Shown here: piece after piece, positions 1-8,712 of the stretch
Layout: each line of letters begins with the position of its first letter
Numbering within the stretch: position 1 is the stretch's first letter
NCBI GenBank assembly: GCA_041748315.1
Contig: JBGTDM010000087.1
Span: forward strand, 4,050-68,049
From: CALMEE01 sp041748315
GTDB taxonomy: Bacteria > Planctomycetota > Planctomycetia > Pirellulales > Pirellulaceae
DNA length: 64,000 nt
Direction: 5' to 3'
Made by a program: the position numbers and the translations under genes
Notes under the pieces: generated by a model
Seen by the model: only the letters and a program-made list of their open reading frames with translations
Told to the model about the DNA's origin: nothing
Databases searched by the model: none

Positions 1-211
1 TTTTCGTTTCTTGGACATGTCATTTTGCCAGGCGACACGATAAATGACGCATTGCGTGCTTGATCCTATTGAAGAATGCATCGACCGGCTGATCGAGGTC
101 TTTCCATCTCTGAGAAGCAACTTGCGTACATCAAAATAATCTAATCACAGCAAAGCAAAAGAACAGCCCTGCAGATTGAATTTCTGCAAAATTTGGACAT
201 GCCTCAAACAA
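1..211. other. left-edge non-coding stretch
   Basis: No convincing reading frame is visible between the window edge and the stop codon of the first gene. A short imperfect hairpin (about 170-188, stem TGCAGA/TCTGCA) lies just past that stop on the minus strand with a T-rich tract some distance further on, so it may be a weak terminator. Nothing else is supported. Confidence 0.3.
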
Positions 212-1270
212 CTATTGAGCCGAAGAGCGGTATCCATCTGGCCCGCCTGAGATGAGTCTTCCTTCAGGAAGCGGCCAAACCGCAGTCTGAAATCCGACCT
301 GTTGTAAATACGATTTGACCCGATTGAATTCGGGGTAACTATCGGGGTAAACCCAAATTGAAACGGTCGTTTTATCGGGTTGCAACCGGCTCAATTCGCT
401 CAATAATCTGGAATTGGGTTGTAGGGCATCGTCTACACGCTCACCGATATTTTCCGCAATCGGCATTAGTACGAAGCGACGAAACGCAACTTTCCGCTCG
501 CTGACAATCCCGATTTGAGTTGCCGTCTGTAGTTCTTCGGCTTCAAGTGTATATTGCAATCGAAAGTTCTGGATTGGACCGACCGTTTCCACCGTTTGAT
601 TGGACGACTTCAATTTCTCGGCCTTCAGTTTCCACTCGCCGCGCATTCTATCGACCAGAGCATCCACCGGAACAAAAGCGATTCGACCCTGCAGGATTCT
701 CACATGCACTTCATCGTTAAACACCGTTTTTGCAAGCGGTGTTGGATAATGTACAATGGTCTCGGCCTGCGCCTTTTGCTCGAGCTCAATCGTTTGATAC
801 TCGGCCTTCGCACGGTTAAGTTCCTGAGATAGGGCGGCGAATTGCCGGTCCAGTTGAAGATGTTCGATCTCGTTTTGCTCCAATTCCAGCTCGTTCGTCG
901 CCCGGACATTTTCAAGTTGTTGGATTTCCATTAGCAATCGTTGTCGCTCGAATCGTAGATGGTCTGAGAATTTGGATTGATCGGAAATATTGCCTTCCAT
1001 GCTGTGAATATCGTCGAGCAAACTAACGGAATTTAGACGGGCACTTGCCAATCGCCGTTCCAGGGAATCCAGGTCGACCGGCTCGGAAGAGAGAGCAACC
1101 GGCATTGCCAAACCCAGTGAAGAGCCTGCGTGGGCGCCGACGACAACCACCAAAATAATCAAAATCCCGACAAGGTTGGCGACAATATCCAGGAACGCAT
1201 CGTTGCCAGGTGTCTCGCTTGACGGCGAGCGCTGTCCTCGACGACGTTGCATTTTTCGATAGTTTGACAT
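212..1270 (-). CDS. TolR/ExbD-like membrane-anchored coiled-coil protein (third gene of proton-channel operon)
   Basis: This is a 352-residue protein with a short basic cytoplasmic head, one membrane segment (about residues 25-50), a long coiled coil (about 65-180) and a C-terminal periplasmic-type domain. An aspartate (D28) at the start of the membrane helix, in FLDIVANLVGIL, sits where TolR/ExbD carry their proton-binding Asp. The ATG at 1270 is preferred; a TTG lies five codons upstream. It is the third gene of a minus-strand run led by an ExbB/MotA-like channel, so it is probably a rotor or force-transducing partner using the proton gradient. No OmpA-type peptidoglycan domain is visible, unlike MotB or ZorB. 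The family-level call is inferred from topology and context; the substrate is unknown. Confidence 0.7.
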   Translation of the reverse strand: MSNYRKMQRRRGQRSPSSETPGNDAFLDIVANLVGILIILVVVVGAHAGSSLGLAMPVALSSEPVDLDSLERRLASARLNSVSLLDDIHSMEGNISDQSKFSDHLRFERQRLLMEIQQLENVRATNELELEQNEIEHLQLDRQFAALSQELNRAKAEYQTIELEQKAQAETIVHYPTPLAKTVFNDEVHVRILQGRIAFVPVDALVDRMRGEWKLKAEKLKSSNQTVETVGPIQNFRLQYTLEAEELQTATQIGIVSERKVAFRRFVLMPIAENIGERVDDALQPNSRLLSELSRLQPDKTTVSIWVYPDSYPEFNRVKSYLQQVGFQTAVWPLPEGRLISGGPDGYRSSAQ

Positions 1271-1313
1271 CGTGATCGATTCCAAAAGCGCAGCGTTTCA
1301 GTTCAACTGGCCG

Positions 1314-3026
1314 TTAATTCGACGTTTCCATTTCCAACCCGCTGTTACTCAAAAGTTTTGCAAGACGTCGATAGTTCGCCTCGCCCCCCGCCTTTAAATT
1401 GATCCTCAATACCGGTTTCCAATAACCTCCTGGTCCAGCGATTCCCCAGTGTTCAATGACAGACCAGATCGAGTGCACAAAATGTTCCAACGAGTCATCG
1501 ACCGAACGATCGATGCTCACCGTAATGGCATTATGGTTGGAGTTGTTACCATCTTCGATAACAAATCGATCTGGGTAACACAACACTTGAATCGGGCGGC
1601 GATAGGCGATCGCATTTGCCGTTGATGCCGGCAGCGCCCATTGGTCACCTCGATGGGACCGATGGGGCTCCTGGGCGGTTGCATTTGACTGCGATGCCGA
1701 CGGATTCGGAGGCTGACCGATGTTCAATTGAAGTGTGTCACCGGCGACCGAGCTGCTCTGCATCCGTGAATCAAGCTCACCCTCAGCGCCACGCCCCCCA
1801 CTTGAACTAACAAGATTCTCTGAATGCGGGCTTTTTGACTTAGTTCCATCCTTCTCGAACTGGCTTGTTGCGAAATGTTGGTCAATGAAAGATTGGTCAA
1901 ATGCAATCCCCGAATCACGATCCGATCGATTACCTTGCGACCGATCCTGTTGATCATTCCCAAAAACCGCCTCATTAAAGTCACTTCCGGTCGATTGACT
2001 CCGGCCACTTACCCAACCTTCGTCGGCTGAAGCCGACGAACTATTCTGGCCTGGTCTTCCGTTGTCTCCGCGCTCCCGATTGATTCCGGGTGATTGAAAA
2101 ACCTGTCCTCGAGATTCCATGACCGCCACTAACCGTTCCTGTTTTCTCAGCGACTCGTCAATCACCCGATTCAACTCTGCAATCAAGGCTGGGTCGACGG
2201 CACCAAAGTCAAGCGTTTTGTCTGATTCGACCAACTCATATCCAAACTCATCATCCCAGCTTTTCATTCCGCGTCGGGCTAACGCAAAATAACTTTCGCC
2301 GCCGGGGCGAATGACCAATAATGGATAGGCTTGACCGCTGTCGCTTTCCAGTTGATTACGGCGCTGATACTGGCGTATGGCCAGCAGGCACGCGTCTAAC
2401 GGATTCCCCGGCAGGACAGGGAATGTAAAATCTCGTTCCGTCAATTGGATTGCCCCAGGTTGAATGAATAACCCCTGCTTGGTGCATTCGATGTAAATGG
2501 GTCGACGAGCAGTTCCGGAGTTCCCTTTGTAAGGAACGATCGAGAACCTGGTTTGGTTATTGTCGCGTGTTGTCCGCAGCGCATCCGTTTTGGTTTTCAA
2601 TTCAGAAATTTGGCTCTCGACATTTTTGATTTCCACGTCGAGTTCTTTGATCGAGAGATGCGCCGAAATCTTCTGCTCCGAGCGCGCATTACTTTGGCGC
2701 ATGACCCGAAGTTCGTTTTGCAATTGTCGAATCTCGTTTTCGAGGTAGCCCCGTTCGTCTCGAGCCTGAGAGAGTCGATGCTGCAAATCAGGACGCAAGC
2801 CAAGGAGACCGTCAATTCTCAACGTCTCATCGAGCAATGCTGCCTCCAAGGCAATAGCTTTTTCGGCGGACCGTTGTAGGACATCTGACTGGCTACCATC
2901 CGGATGATCAGCGGCTTTAACTGCGAGAACAAGCAACACGATCAACACACCCATTGTGCAGATCAATACCGCCAAGAATGGAAAAAGTGATACAGCGGTC
3001 GTATCAATACGTCCACGGTTGATCAT
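1314..3026 (-). CDS. membrane-anchored coiled-coil protein, second TolR-like partner of proton channel
   Basis: A 570-residue protein with one N-terminal membrane helix (about 12-36, SLFPFLAVLICTMGVL), a coiled coil (about 50-150), a first globular domain (about 160-300), a low-complexity Ser/Gly/Asn/Gln linker (about 310-460) and a second globular C-terminal domain. The start ATG overlaps the stop of the upstream channel gene as ATGA, implying translational coupling. Unlike the next gene, its membrane helix contains no Asp; the nearest (D8) lies before the helix. Topology resembles TolR/ExbD but the protein is much longer. The role is inferred from the operon: a structural, non-protonated partner in an ExbB-type complex. 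It was not recognised as a named family. Confidence 0.7.
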   Translation of the reverse strand: MINRGRIDTTAVSLFPFLAVLICTMGVLIVLLVLAVKAADHPDGSQSDVLQRSAEKAIALEAALLDETLRIDGLLGLRPDLQHRLSQARDERGYLENEIRQLQNELRVMRQSNARSEQKISAHLSIKELDVEIKNVESQISELKTKTDALRTTRDNNQTRFSIVPYKGNSGTARRPIYIECTKQGLFIQPGAIQLTERDFTFPVLPGNPLDACLLAIRQYQRRNQLESDSGQAYPLLVIRPGGESYFALARRGMKSWDDEFGYELVESDKTLDFGAVDPALIAELNRVIDESLRKQERLVAVMESRGQVFQSPGINRERGDNGRPGQNSSSASADEGWVSGRSQSTGSDFNEAVFGNDQQDRSQGNRSDRDSGIAFDQSFIDQHFATSQFEKDGTKSKSPHSENLVSSSGGRGAEGELDSRMQSSSVAGDTLQLNIGQPPNPSASQSNATAQEPHRSHRGDQWALPASTANAIAYRRPIQVLCYPDRFVIEDGNNSNHNAITVSIDRSVDDSLEHFVHSIWSVIEHWGIAGPGGYWKPVLRINLKAGGEANYRRLAKLLSNSGLEMETSN

Positions 3027-4702
3027 GCGGCACGCTTGTGATCAGTTTCAGTTTGGGCTTGAGCTGAGCCAGGATTCTCGGCACGGGCGCGAGTTGCACG
3101 CTGGAGGTCTGCTAAACGTCGCGTCATCGGTGTTACATCAGTGTTAATGGCTGAGTTGTCGATCACCTGAACCTCTTCTTCGTTAAACTTGTCATGCGCA
3201 GAAATCATTTGCGCAACCGGTTCGTCCCCTGAGTTTACGGAGTCATACTCGGCGTCTTCCGTCGACTCTGAAAAGACTCGAATCTGATCTGTCGTGCCGG
3301 TGTGCTTGGCGCTTGGCAGCGATTGTTCGATTCGAAATTCCAGCAGTCGGATGGCCGATGCTAGATCTGTTGAAGTCTCTTGCAACGAACTTGAAGCCGG
3401 AAGCGAACTCAAAAATGAAAGCAGGTTTTCCTGTAGATTCCGCAACTCAGTAAATGAGTTGGTCAGGTGGTCAATTGATCCAACGTCCTTGGCAAGTTTC
3501 TCATGTTGTCGGGAAATCTGACGGGTCAAATCGGAAAGCGATGTATGCCACTGATGAATTCGTTGTTCAAGTGTTTTGTCTGCCTTGGAAATCGAGTTTG
3601 AGAGTTCCAAAGCCAATTTGCTCGTTGAGTTGTTGATTGCGTTCGACAATTCCACCTGCACAACATGCTTGGCAGCGTCCAGCGACTCCACCCAGGAAGC
3701 CTGTGCTGCCAGGATCGAGTGATTCCAAAGCGAGCATTGTTTGGTTACGAGTCGTTCCGTGGATGCGACTAATGTCTCTCCCATTTGGCGAATCGCTCGC
3801 AAGTGTCCGTCTTCCTTTTCAAGCTCAATCGTAAAAAACTGATTCAACTGGGTTCGAGCATGTTCATCGACAGCAATCAACAATTGCGACTCAAAACGAT
3901 CCGCCACAAACTGGCAAAACATCAAGATAATTGAAAAGGTTAATGCCAAAGCGGTGGTATCAAAGGCAATGTACAGGCTTGATTGAAGCCCGGCCATCAT
4001 GCTTTGGAAATCGTTTTCAGGACCAACCGCAATGCCGCCAAGCGCTTCAGAGATCCCCAGTACCGTCCCCAAAAATCCCAACATCGGTGTGGCCCAGATC
4101 AAAATCCGAACGAGTGAGTATCGCTCAAATTTCTGGTTTGCGTCATTGTCTGAAAGGTACTTTAGTTCGTCATCCAAACCGCCCGCCGAATGATGTTGTT
4201 TGACGTAACCCAGTGCCGCCTGAAACCGCTTCCATAAATACGAACGTTGCATTCGCCTTGGGATGCCCAGCAGCCGTTCCTGGAGACGGGAAATTCGCTG
4301 CTCGATGGGGATGGCACCGATGTCGACCGGAATCGACGGTTCATTTGGACTCGAATTACTCGGCTCGGGCGCTATGGCTGTATGCTCGCTACTCCGTCGC
4401 ATGCCAAACCAATGCCGGCGAATCCGTCCTCGCTTCTCATGCAAAGTGACTCTTCTAAGAGAAATAAATTGATCTAGAACATCAGCTCCGACCAATAGTA
4501 GCGAAACGAGACCCACCAGAAACATCGCGGTCGTTACCTTGGAAACCGAATGTCCAACGATGTACCTTCGAATCAACTCATCGTCGATCAATCCCTTTTC
4601 AATTGCACCGACCAACACAAAATAGACGCCCAACCCCATCACCAACGGGAAGAGAAGTGTCGGTACAATCGCGAGCCATGATGTCGAGCGAGTTTGGAAC
4701 AC
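3023..4702 (-). CDS. MotA/TolQ/ExbB-type proton channel protein
   Basis: A 559-residue inner-membrane protein. Two helices lie near the N-terminus (about 10-32 and 55-75) and the two diagnostic helices of the MotA/TolQ/ExbB family at about 197-219 (RILIWATPMLGFLGTVLGIS) and 241-268, with the Thr-rich pore segment FDTTALAL at 247-254. A long helical cytoplasmic tail with coiled-coil character follows (about 285-455). The family couples proton flow to movement of a TolR/ExbD/MotB partner. The predicted start is GTG with no clear Shine-Dalgarno sequence. It heads a three-gene operon with two membrane-anchored partners. Zorya ZorA also has a long tail, but the other Zorya genes are not seen here. 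Confidence 0.85.
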   Translation of the reverse strand: MFQTRSTSWLAIVPTLLFPLVMGLGVYFVLVGAIEKGLIDDELIRRYIVGHSVSKVTTAMFLVGLVSLLLVGADVLDQFISLRRVTLHEKRGRIRRHWFGMRRSSEHTAIAPEPSNSSPNEPSIPVDIGAIPIEQRISRLQERLLGIPRRMQRSYLWKRFQAALGYVKQHHSAGGLDDELKYLSDNDANQKFERYSLVRILIWATPMLGFLGTVLGISEALGGIAVGPENDFQSMMAGLQSSLYIAFDTTALALTFSIILMFCQFVADRFESQLLIAVDEHARTQLNQFFTIELEKEDGHLRAIRQMGETLVASTERLVTKQCSLWNHSILAAQASWVESLDAAKHVVQVELSNAINNSTSKLALELSNSISKADKTLEQRIHQWHTSLSDLTRQISRQHEKLAKDVGSIDHLTNSFTELRNLQENLLSFLSSLPASSSLQETSTDLASAIRLLEFRIEQSLPSAKHTGTTDQIRVFSESTEDAEYDSVNSGDEPVAQMISAHDKFNEEEVQVIDNSAINTDVTPMTRRLADLQRATRARAENPGSAQAQTETDHKRAA

Positions 4703-5505
4703 GGAATTAGTGAACTTTCAAAAATCGATTCTGGTTGGCGCGATACTTCCTCGCAAAAGCTGCGAAAAGCGGTATACGGAGTTATCCTTAAAATCGGAAT
4801 AGTCAACGCAGTTTATTAAGCGATTCAAGCAAACTATTGTCGAAATCAGAACATTCGTGGCACGAAGCACGCTAGCAGCTATTGTCAAGCTGAATTCGAA
4901 ACAATTCCCAAAGTTCCACAACTGAGATCGCCGATACCAATCCATGTTGACAAGATCAACACAAAGGGAAATTGCAGTTGCCTTGCAATTACCCAGGGGG
5001 GGACTAGTCCGGAATCTGCCATTGGCATTCCGGGCTTTTTTTTTGGAATTCCTCCTCGCGCGAGAAACGGTGCGACTTGATCTTGCGCCCCATCAATCGG
5101 ATTCGTTTGGCTTCACCTTACCCAATCGAAAGTTCCCGGTTCATTCAAAATCTGCACCATTCGGGAGCACAACGTCTGCCTCGCTTTAAGATTGCATTGC
5201 GATCGAACAGCATGTGACTCCAAATCCGCAAGCACTTCCGATTCCATCGAAACATGCAACGACCGGGCGCGGGGTGAACGCTCGAATTACACCAAATTGG
5301 TTGCTGCAATTTCCATCCGTTGAAAAATTTAATCCCGAAGCCTTAGAACTATGGAGTTTGCTCAAGTAACATTCCATTGTTCTTGACGGTCCAATCTAAT
5401 CCAAAGAAGAACTGAAGGTTTTGAGTAACGCCATCAAGGCGCGACACGATCCCCAGGTGTACGGACCCAGTCGACTTTCTTCGCAGCGTCCGGCAGTTGG
5501 ATGTT
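4703..5505. other. 803-bp intergenic region with orphan terminator
   Basis: This region separates the channel operon from the ThuA-like gene, both on the minus strand. Short open frames here lack a start signal, codon character or family resemblance. The only clear element is a plus-strand intrinsic terminator at 5009-5044 with no plus-strand gene before it. Confidence 0.4.
5009..5044 (+). terminator. intrinsic terminator without an upstream gene
   Basis: The sequence CCGGAA (5009-5014) pairs with TTCCGG (5028-5033), continued by TGCC/GGCA around an ATT loop after a two-base bulge, and is followed by nine T residues (5036-5044). This is a strong rho-independent terminator on the plus strand. 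No plus-strand coding gene precedes it, so it may end a small RNA transcribed from about 4.9 kb. Confidence 0.7.
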
Positions 5506-6537
5506 CTATTCAGGATTTGGCTTACCTGGGTGGTTGTCTTCAATCCGTCGTTTAATTCCATCAACATCCAAACTGTTGGGTTCATCGTAATCCTGGTGCT
5601 CCTTCAATTCGTCAAGCCCCAGTTTGAGAGGCGCAACTCCCGATTCTGGAACCGCTCCACCCGCTGACCAGATGATGGCATTTGCCACAATCTTTTGAAA
5701 ATTTTTATTCCCCCAGTTCCAATGGAAATGACCTCCGGTAAAGCCAAAACCTCGACCGCCATCGTCGCGCTGCATCGCCCAAGCCACGTGCTGAGGCTCG
5801 CCAGCCTTGCTTCTAACATAAGGGTTGCCGCTATGCGGTCCATCGGGGCGGCTTAAGGTGTCTTTGGGCGGAATAGCGGTCAGAATGGGTGTTATTCCGT
5901 CCATGTTGTCTCGAAAACGCATATGGTAATACCACTCGTCATTGATTGCGAAGGGTTGCACGCCATTTCCGATTGGGTGTTCGGGGATTTCTGTAAATTT
6001 CGCGGTCCAGTGCGGAGTCACCGACCAATCGGTTTCAAAATAGCCGCCAATCCAGTTTAGAAAAAAATCGCCTGATTCACCTTTGGGAACTTCGACAGCA
6101 TAGTGAATGCACACGATCCCGATCTGTTTCTCGACCAGCGCCTGAACAGTTTCTAAATTTCGGTTGACTGGATGTCCATTTCCACCGTCGCTATACATGA
6201 CGATTGCATCAAAACGACTCAAGTCTTCCTCCGGCCATTGATGTTTAAAGACCGTGCAATCGATTCCGGGAAATGCACTTTGTAATGTCTTTGCCAAAAG
6301 CATGCAGCCGGCATAATGTTCGTGCGAGCCGTAGCCGTGGCTGGGGCGTCCTGCTAAAAATGCGATCCTCAATTGCTTTGGATCCTTGGCGGAGAATGAC
6401 TCATCCTGGGAAATCAGGTGATTGGAATATCCCGAAAACCACAACGCGCCAATGACCATGCACGCTGATTTAACGAAAAGGGACGAACGGAGACGACGAA
6501 AATGTTGGTGCTTCTTCAAGCGTTGATTTGAATTCAT
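5506..6537 (-). CDS. ThuA-like domain protein, secreted
   Basis: A 343-residue protein with a basic head and hydrophobic segment (about 20-42) that should act as signal peptide or anchor, then a ThuA-like (trehalose-utilisation, class I glutamine-amidotransferase-like fold) domain over the rest. Visible family features include RIAFLAGRPSHGYGSHEH near the start of the domain, DAIVMYSDGG, GIVCIHYAVE and GFGFTGGHFHWNWG near the C-terminus. ThuA-like proteins are abundant in planctomycetes, often with sugar or sulfatase gene sets; the enzymatic role is poorly established. The ATG at 6537 is preferred over a TTG four codons upstream, with GGA about 10 bases before it. It is a single gene here, divergent from the sugar-nucleotide gene to its right. 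Confidence 0.8.
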   Translation of the reverse strand: MNSNQRLKKHQHFRRLRSSLFVKSACMVIGALWFSGYSNHLISQDESFSAKDPKQLRIAFLAGRPSHGYGSHEHYAGCMLLAKTLQSAFPGIDCTVFKHQWPEEDLSRFDAIVMYSDGGNGHPVNRNLETVQALVEKQIGIVCIHYAVEVPKGESGDFFLNWIGGYFETDWSVTPHWTAKFTEIPEHPIGNGVQPFAINDEWYYHMRFRDNMDGITPILTAIPPKDTLSRPDGPHSGNPYVRSKAGEPQHVAWAMQRDDGGRGFGFTGGHFHWNWGNKNFQKIVANAIIWSAGGAVPESGVAPLKLGLDELKEHQDYDEPNSLDVDGIKRRIEDNHPGKPNPE

Positions 6538-6773
6538 CTTGATTTCCAATTAATTTACTGATGGTAACATTGAGGATTTTCCGAAACGCAAGTTTGCCAG
6601 GTTTATCAGTTGATCAATGTTAATTGATGTGGCGAACCTAGCTGATGATGCCGAACCTGATTATATTGTTTATTTACTCTACAGGCTAACGCCGACAAAA
6701 TTGTCCTTTTCCAAAAGCCAATTCACCGTGCCCATTCGACAAGCTTAAGTAATTCCCGGGGACCTTTCAAACA

Positions 6774-7748
6774 ATGTCAAACATCAAACGAATACTCGTC
6801 ACCGGTGGAGCAGGGTTTTTAGGTTCGCATCTATGCGAACGGCTGGTCGATCAAGGGCACGATGTCATTTGCCTCGACAATTTTTTTACCAGCCAAAAAA
6901 GCAATGTAACTCACTTGCTCGATCACACAAATTTTGAACTCATTCGGCATGATGTCATCCATCCCGTCTGGTTGGAAGTGGACCAGATTTACAACCTGGC
7001 TTGCCCGGCTGCCCCTGGACACTATCAGTATAATCCGATCAAGACGATGAAGACTAGTGTGACGGGGGCCATCAATCTATTGGGAATGGCAAAACGCTGC
7101 CATGCACGAATCATGCAGGCATCGACCAGTGAAGTCTATGGTGATCCCGAAGAGCATCCGCAACGCGAATCGTATCGAGGCAATGTCAATCCGATCGGAC
7201 CTCGAGCTTGTTACGATGAAGGTAAACGGGCGGCAGAAACCTTGTTTATGGACTACCATCGTATGAATCGTACGGACATCCGCATCGCTCGGATCTTCAA
7301 CACTTATGGGCCGCGCATGCATCCGTTTGACGGGCGAGTTGTCTCGAACTTCATACGTCAAGCTCTCGCCGATGAAGAGATCACGATTTTTGGCGATGGC
7401 TCACAAACTCGATCATTTTGTTATCGAGACGATTTGGTCGAGGGCTTTATCCGTTTGATGAACTCGGACGAATCGCTCCATTTCCCGATTAACCTGGGTA
7501 ACCCCGGTGAATACACCATCAAACAACTCGCCGAACTAACCGTCGAACTCGTTGGATCATCCTCAAAACTGGTGTACAAAGACCTTCCGGCAGACGATCC
7601 GACTCGACGCCAACCCGACATAACATTGGCCAAAAAGCATTTGAATTGGGAACCAAACGTGCCGCTGCTTGAAGGGTTGCAGAAGACGATCGATTGGTTC
7701 AAAACGATTGATCCAGAGCATTACCGCCCCCCGACCCCGAATTTTTGA
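6774..7748 (+). CDS. UDP-glucuronate decarboxylase (UDP-xylose synthase), NAD-dependent epimerase/dehydratase family
   Basis: A 324-residue extended SDR enzyme. The Rossmann motif GGAGFLGSH is at 11-19, the UXS-type segment ACPAAPGHYQYNP at about 76-88, STSEVYG at 117-123, and the catalytic pair Y147/K151 in CYDEGK. RIFNTYGPRMHPFDGRVVSNF and GDGSQTRSFCYRDD are typical of UDP-glucuronate decarboxylases, which convert UDP-glucuronate to UDP-xylose for polysaccharide synthesis in the cytoplasm. Length fits bacterial UXS. It stands alone on the plus strand between minus-strand genes, with a weak ribosome site. A dTDP-glucose dehydratase is less likely given the ACPA..HYQ motif. Confidence 0.9.
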   Translation: MSNIKRILVTGGAGFLGSHLCERLVDQGHDVICLDNFFTSQKSNVTHLLDHTNFELIRHDVIHPVWLEVDQIYNLACPAAPGHYQYNPIKTMKTSVTGAINLLGMAKRCHARIMQASTSEVYGDPEEHPQRESYRGNVNPIGPRACYDEGKRAAETLFMDYHRMNRTDIRIARIFNTYGPRMHPFDGRVVSNFIRQALADEEITIFGDGSQTRSFCYRDDLVEGFIRLMNSDESLHFPINLGNPGEYTIKQLAELTVELVGSSSKLVYKDLPADDPTRRQPDITLAKKHLNWEPNVPLLEGLQKTIDWFKTIDPEHYRPPTPNF

Positions 7749-7857
7749 GGAGATCAATCCTTGGACGTGGCCTTGGTAATCGTTGTGACCATTCGATGCG
7801 TGCCAGCGGGGCTCTCGTTCGAGTTTGATCGTCACTGACCTGCGCAGGTCCAAAACG

Positions 7858-8655
7858 TTAATCGGTTTCTGCAAGTTCACCAGGCTCGATCTCGACAACT
7901 TTGCCCTCCTCGAGTCGGACAATTCGATCGGCACGACAAGCAACTGATTCGTCATGCGTGACGATGACCACGGTGATCCCTTCTTCACGATTCAATCGAA
8001 TCAACGTCTTCATCACTTCGTCACCATTTTTGCGATCGAGATTACCCGTTGGCTCGTCGGCTAACAGCAACATCGGACAACTGATAAGAGCGCGTGCAAT
8101 TGCCGTCCGTTGCATTTCGCCTCCAGAAAGCTGATTGGGGCGATGCTGAATGCGATGGGACAATCCGACCAGTTCCAGTATCTCCTTGGCTCGTGCGATA
8201 AATTTGGATCGTTTTCTGAAATACCCGAAAACACCTTGTTCGATCATACGAGGCACCAGGACGTTTTCCAATGTCGTCAATTCTGGAAGCAGATGGTAAA
8301 ACTGGAAAATCATCCCTATTTTCTGGTTTCTCAATTTATCGCGTTCTCTTCGCGGTGCGTTATCAATGCGCTTATCTCGAAACCAAATCTCGCCTCGATC
8401 GGGCTCGTCCAGAGTACCCAGCAGATGCAATAAAGTGCTTTTCCCCGAACCGCTTTGCCCAACAATTGAGATTATCTTTTTCTCCGGCAATGAGAGATCG
8501 ACACCGCGCAACACCGGAATTTCGATCTTTCCTTTATAGAAACTTTTGTGCAAATCAACCGTGGTGAGAATCGACGGATGGTTGACACGAAGTGGATGTC
8601 TGCGAATATCAGACTCTCGCGAAGTATTCATGATCCGGACGTGCGCCTCGTTCAT
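7858..8655 (-). CDS. lolD: ABC transporter ATP-binding protein, LolD/MacB type
   Basis: A roughly 265-residue ATPase with all ABC motifs. Counting from a TTG at 8667: Walker A GQSGSGKS at 70-77, Q-loop at Q122, signature LSGGE at 180-184, Walker B LLLADEP at about 200-206 and H-loop H238. The sequence LPELTTLENVLVP after the Q-loop and ADEPTGNLD are typical of the LolD/MacB subclass. The permease with FtsX-like topology lies 45-60 bp upstream in the same operon, so it probably energises lipoprotein release from the inner membrane. The start is uncertain: ATG at 8655 is listed, with ATG at 8631 as alternative. MacB-like export of another substrate cannot be excluded. Confidence 0.85.
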   Translation of the reverse strand: MNEAHVRIMNTSRESDIRRHPLRVNHPSILTTVDLHKSFYKGKIEIPVLRGVDLSLPEKKIISIVGQSGSGKSTLLHLLGTLDEPDRGEIWFRDKRIDNAPRRERDKLRNQKIGMIFQFYHLLPELTTLENVLVPRMIEQGVFGYFRKRSKFIARAKEILELVGLSHRIQHRPNQLSGGEMQRTAIARALISCPMLLLADEPTGNLDRKNGDEVMKTLIRLNREEGITVVIVTHDESVACRADRIVRLEEGKVVEIEPGELAETD

Positions 8656-8712
8656 GTAGTATTCCAATCTTTTAACATTTTGAAAATGATAACGCGATGA
8701 CTTACAACGGGA

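Noticed and set aside
212..4702. Zorya anti-phage system
   Set aside because: The channel protein has a long tail like ZorA, but neither partner has an OmpA-type domain and no helicase or nuclease gene is visible. The left window edge prevents a final exclusion.
4944..5189. 81-codon frame over the orphan terminator
   Set aside because: It runs through the terminator hairpin and T tract, which a real gene would not.
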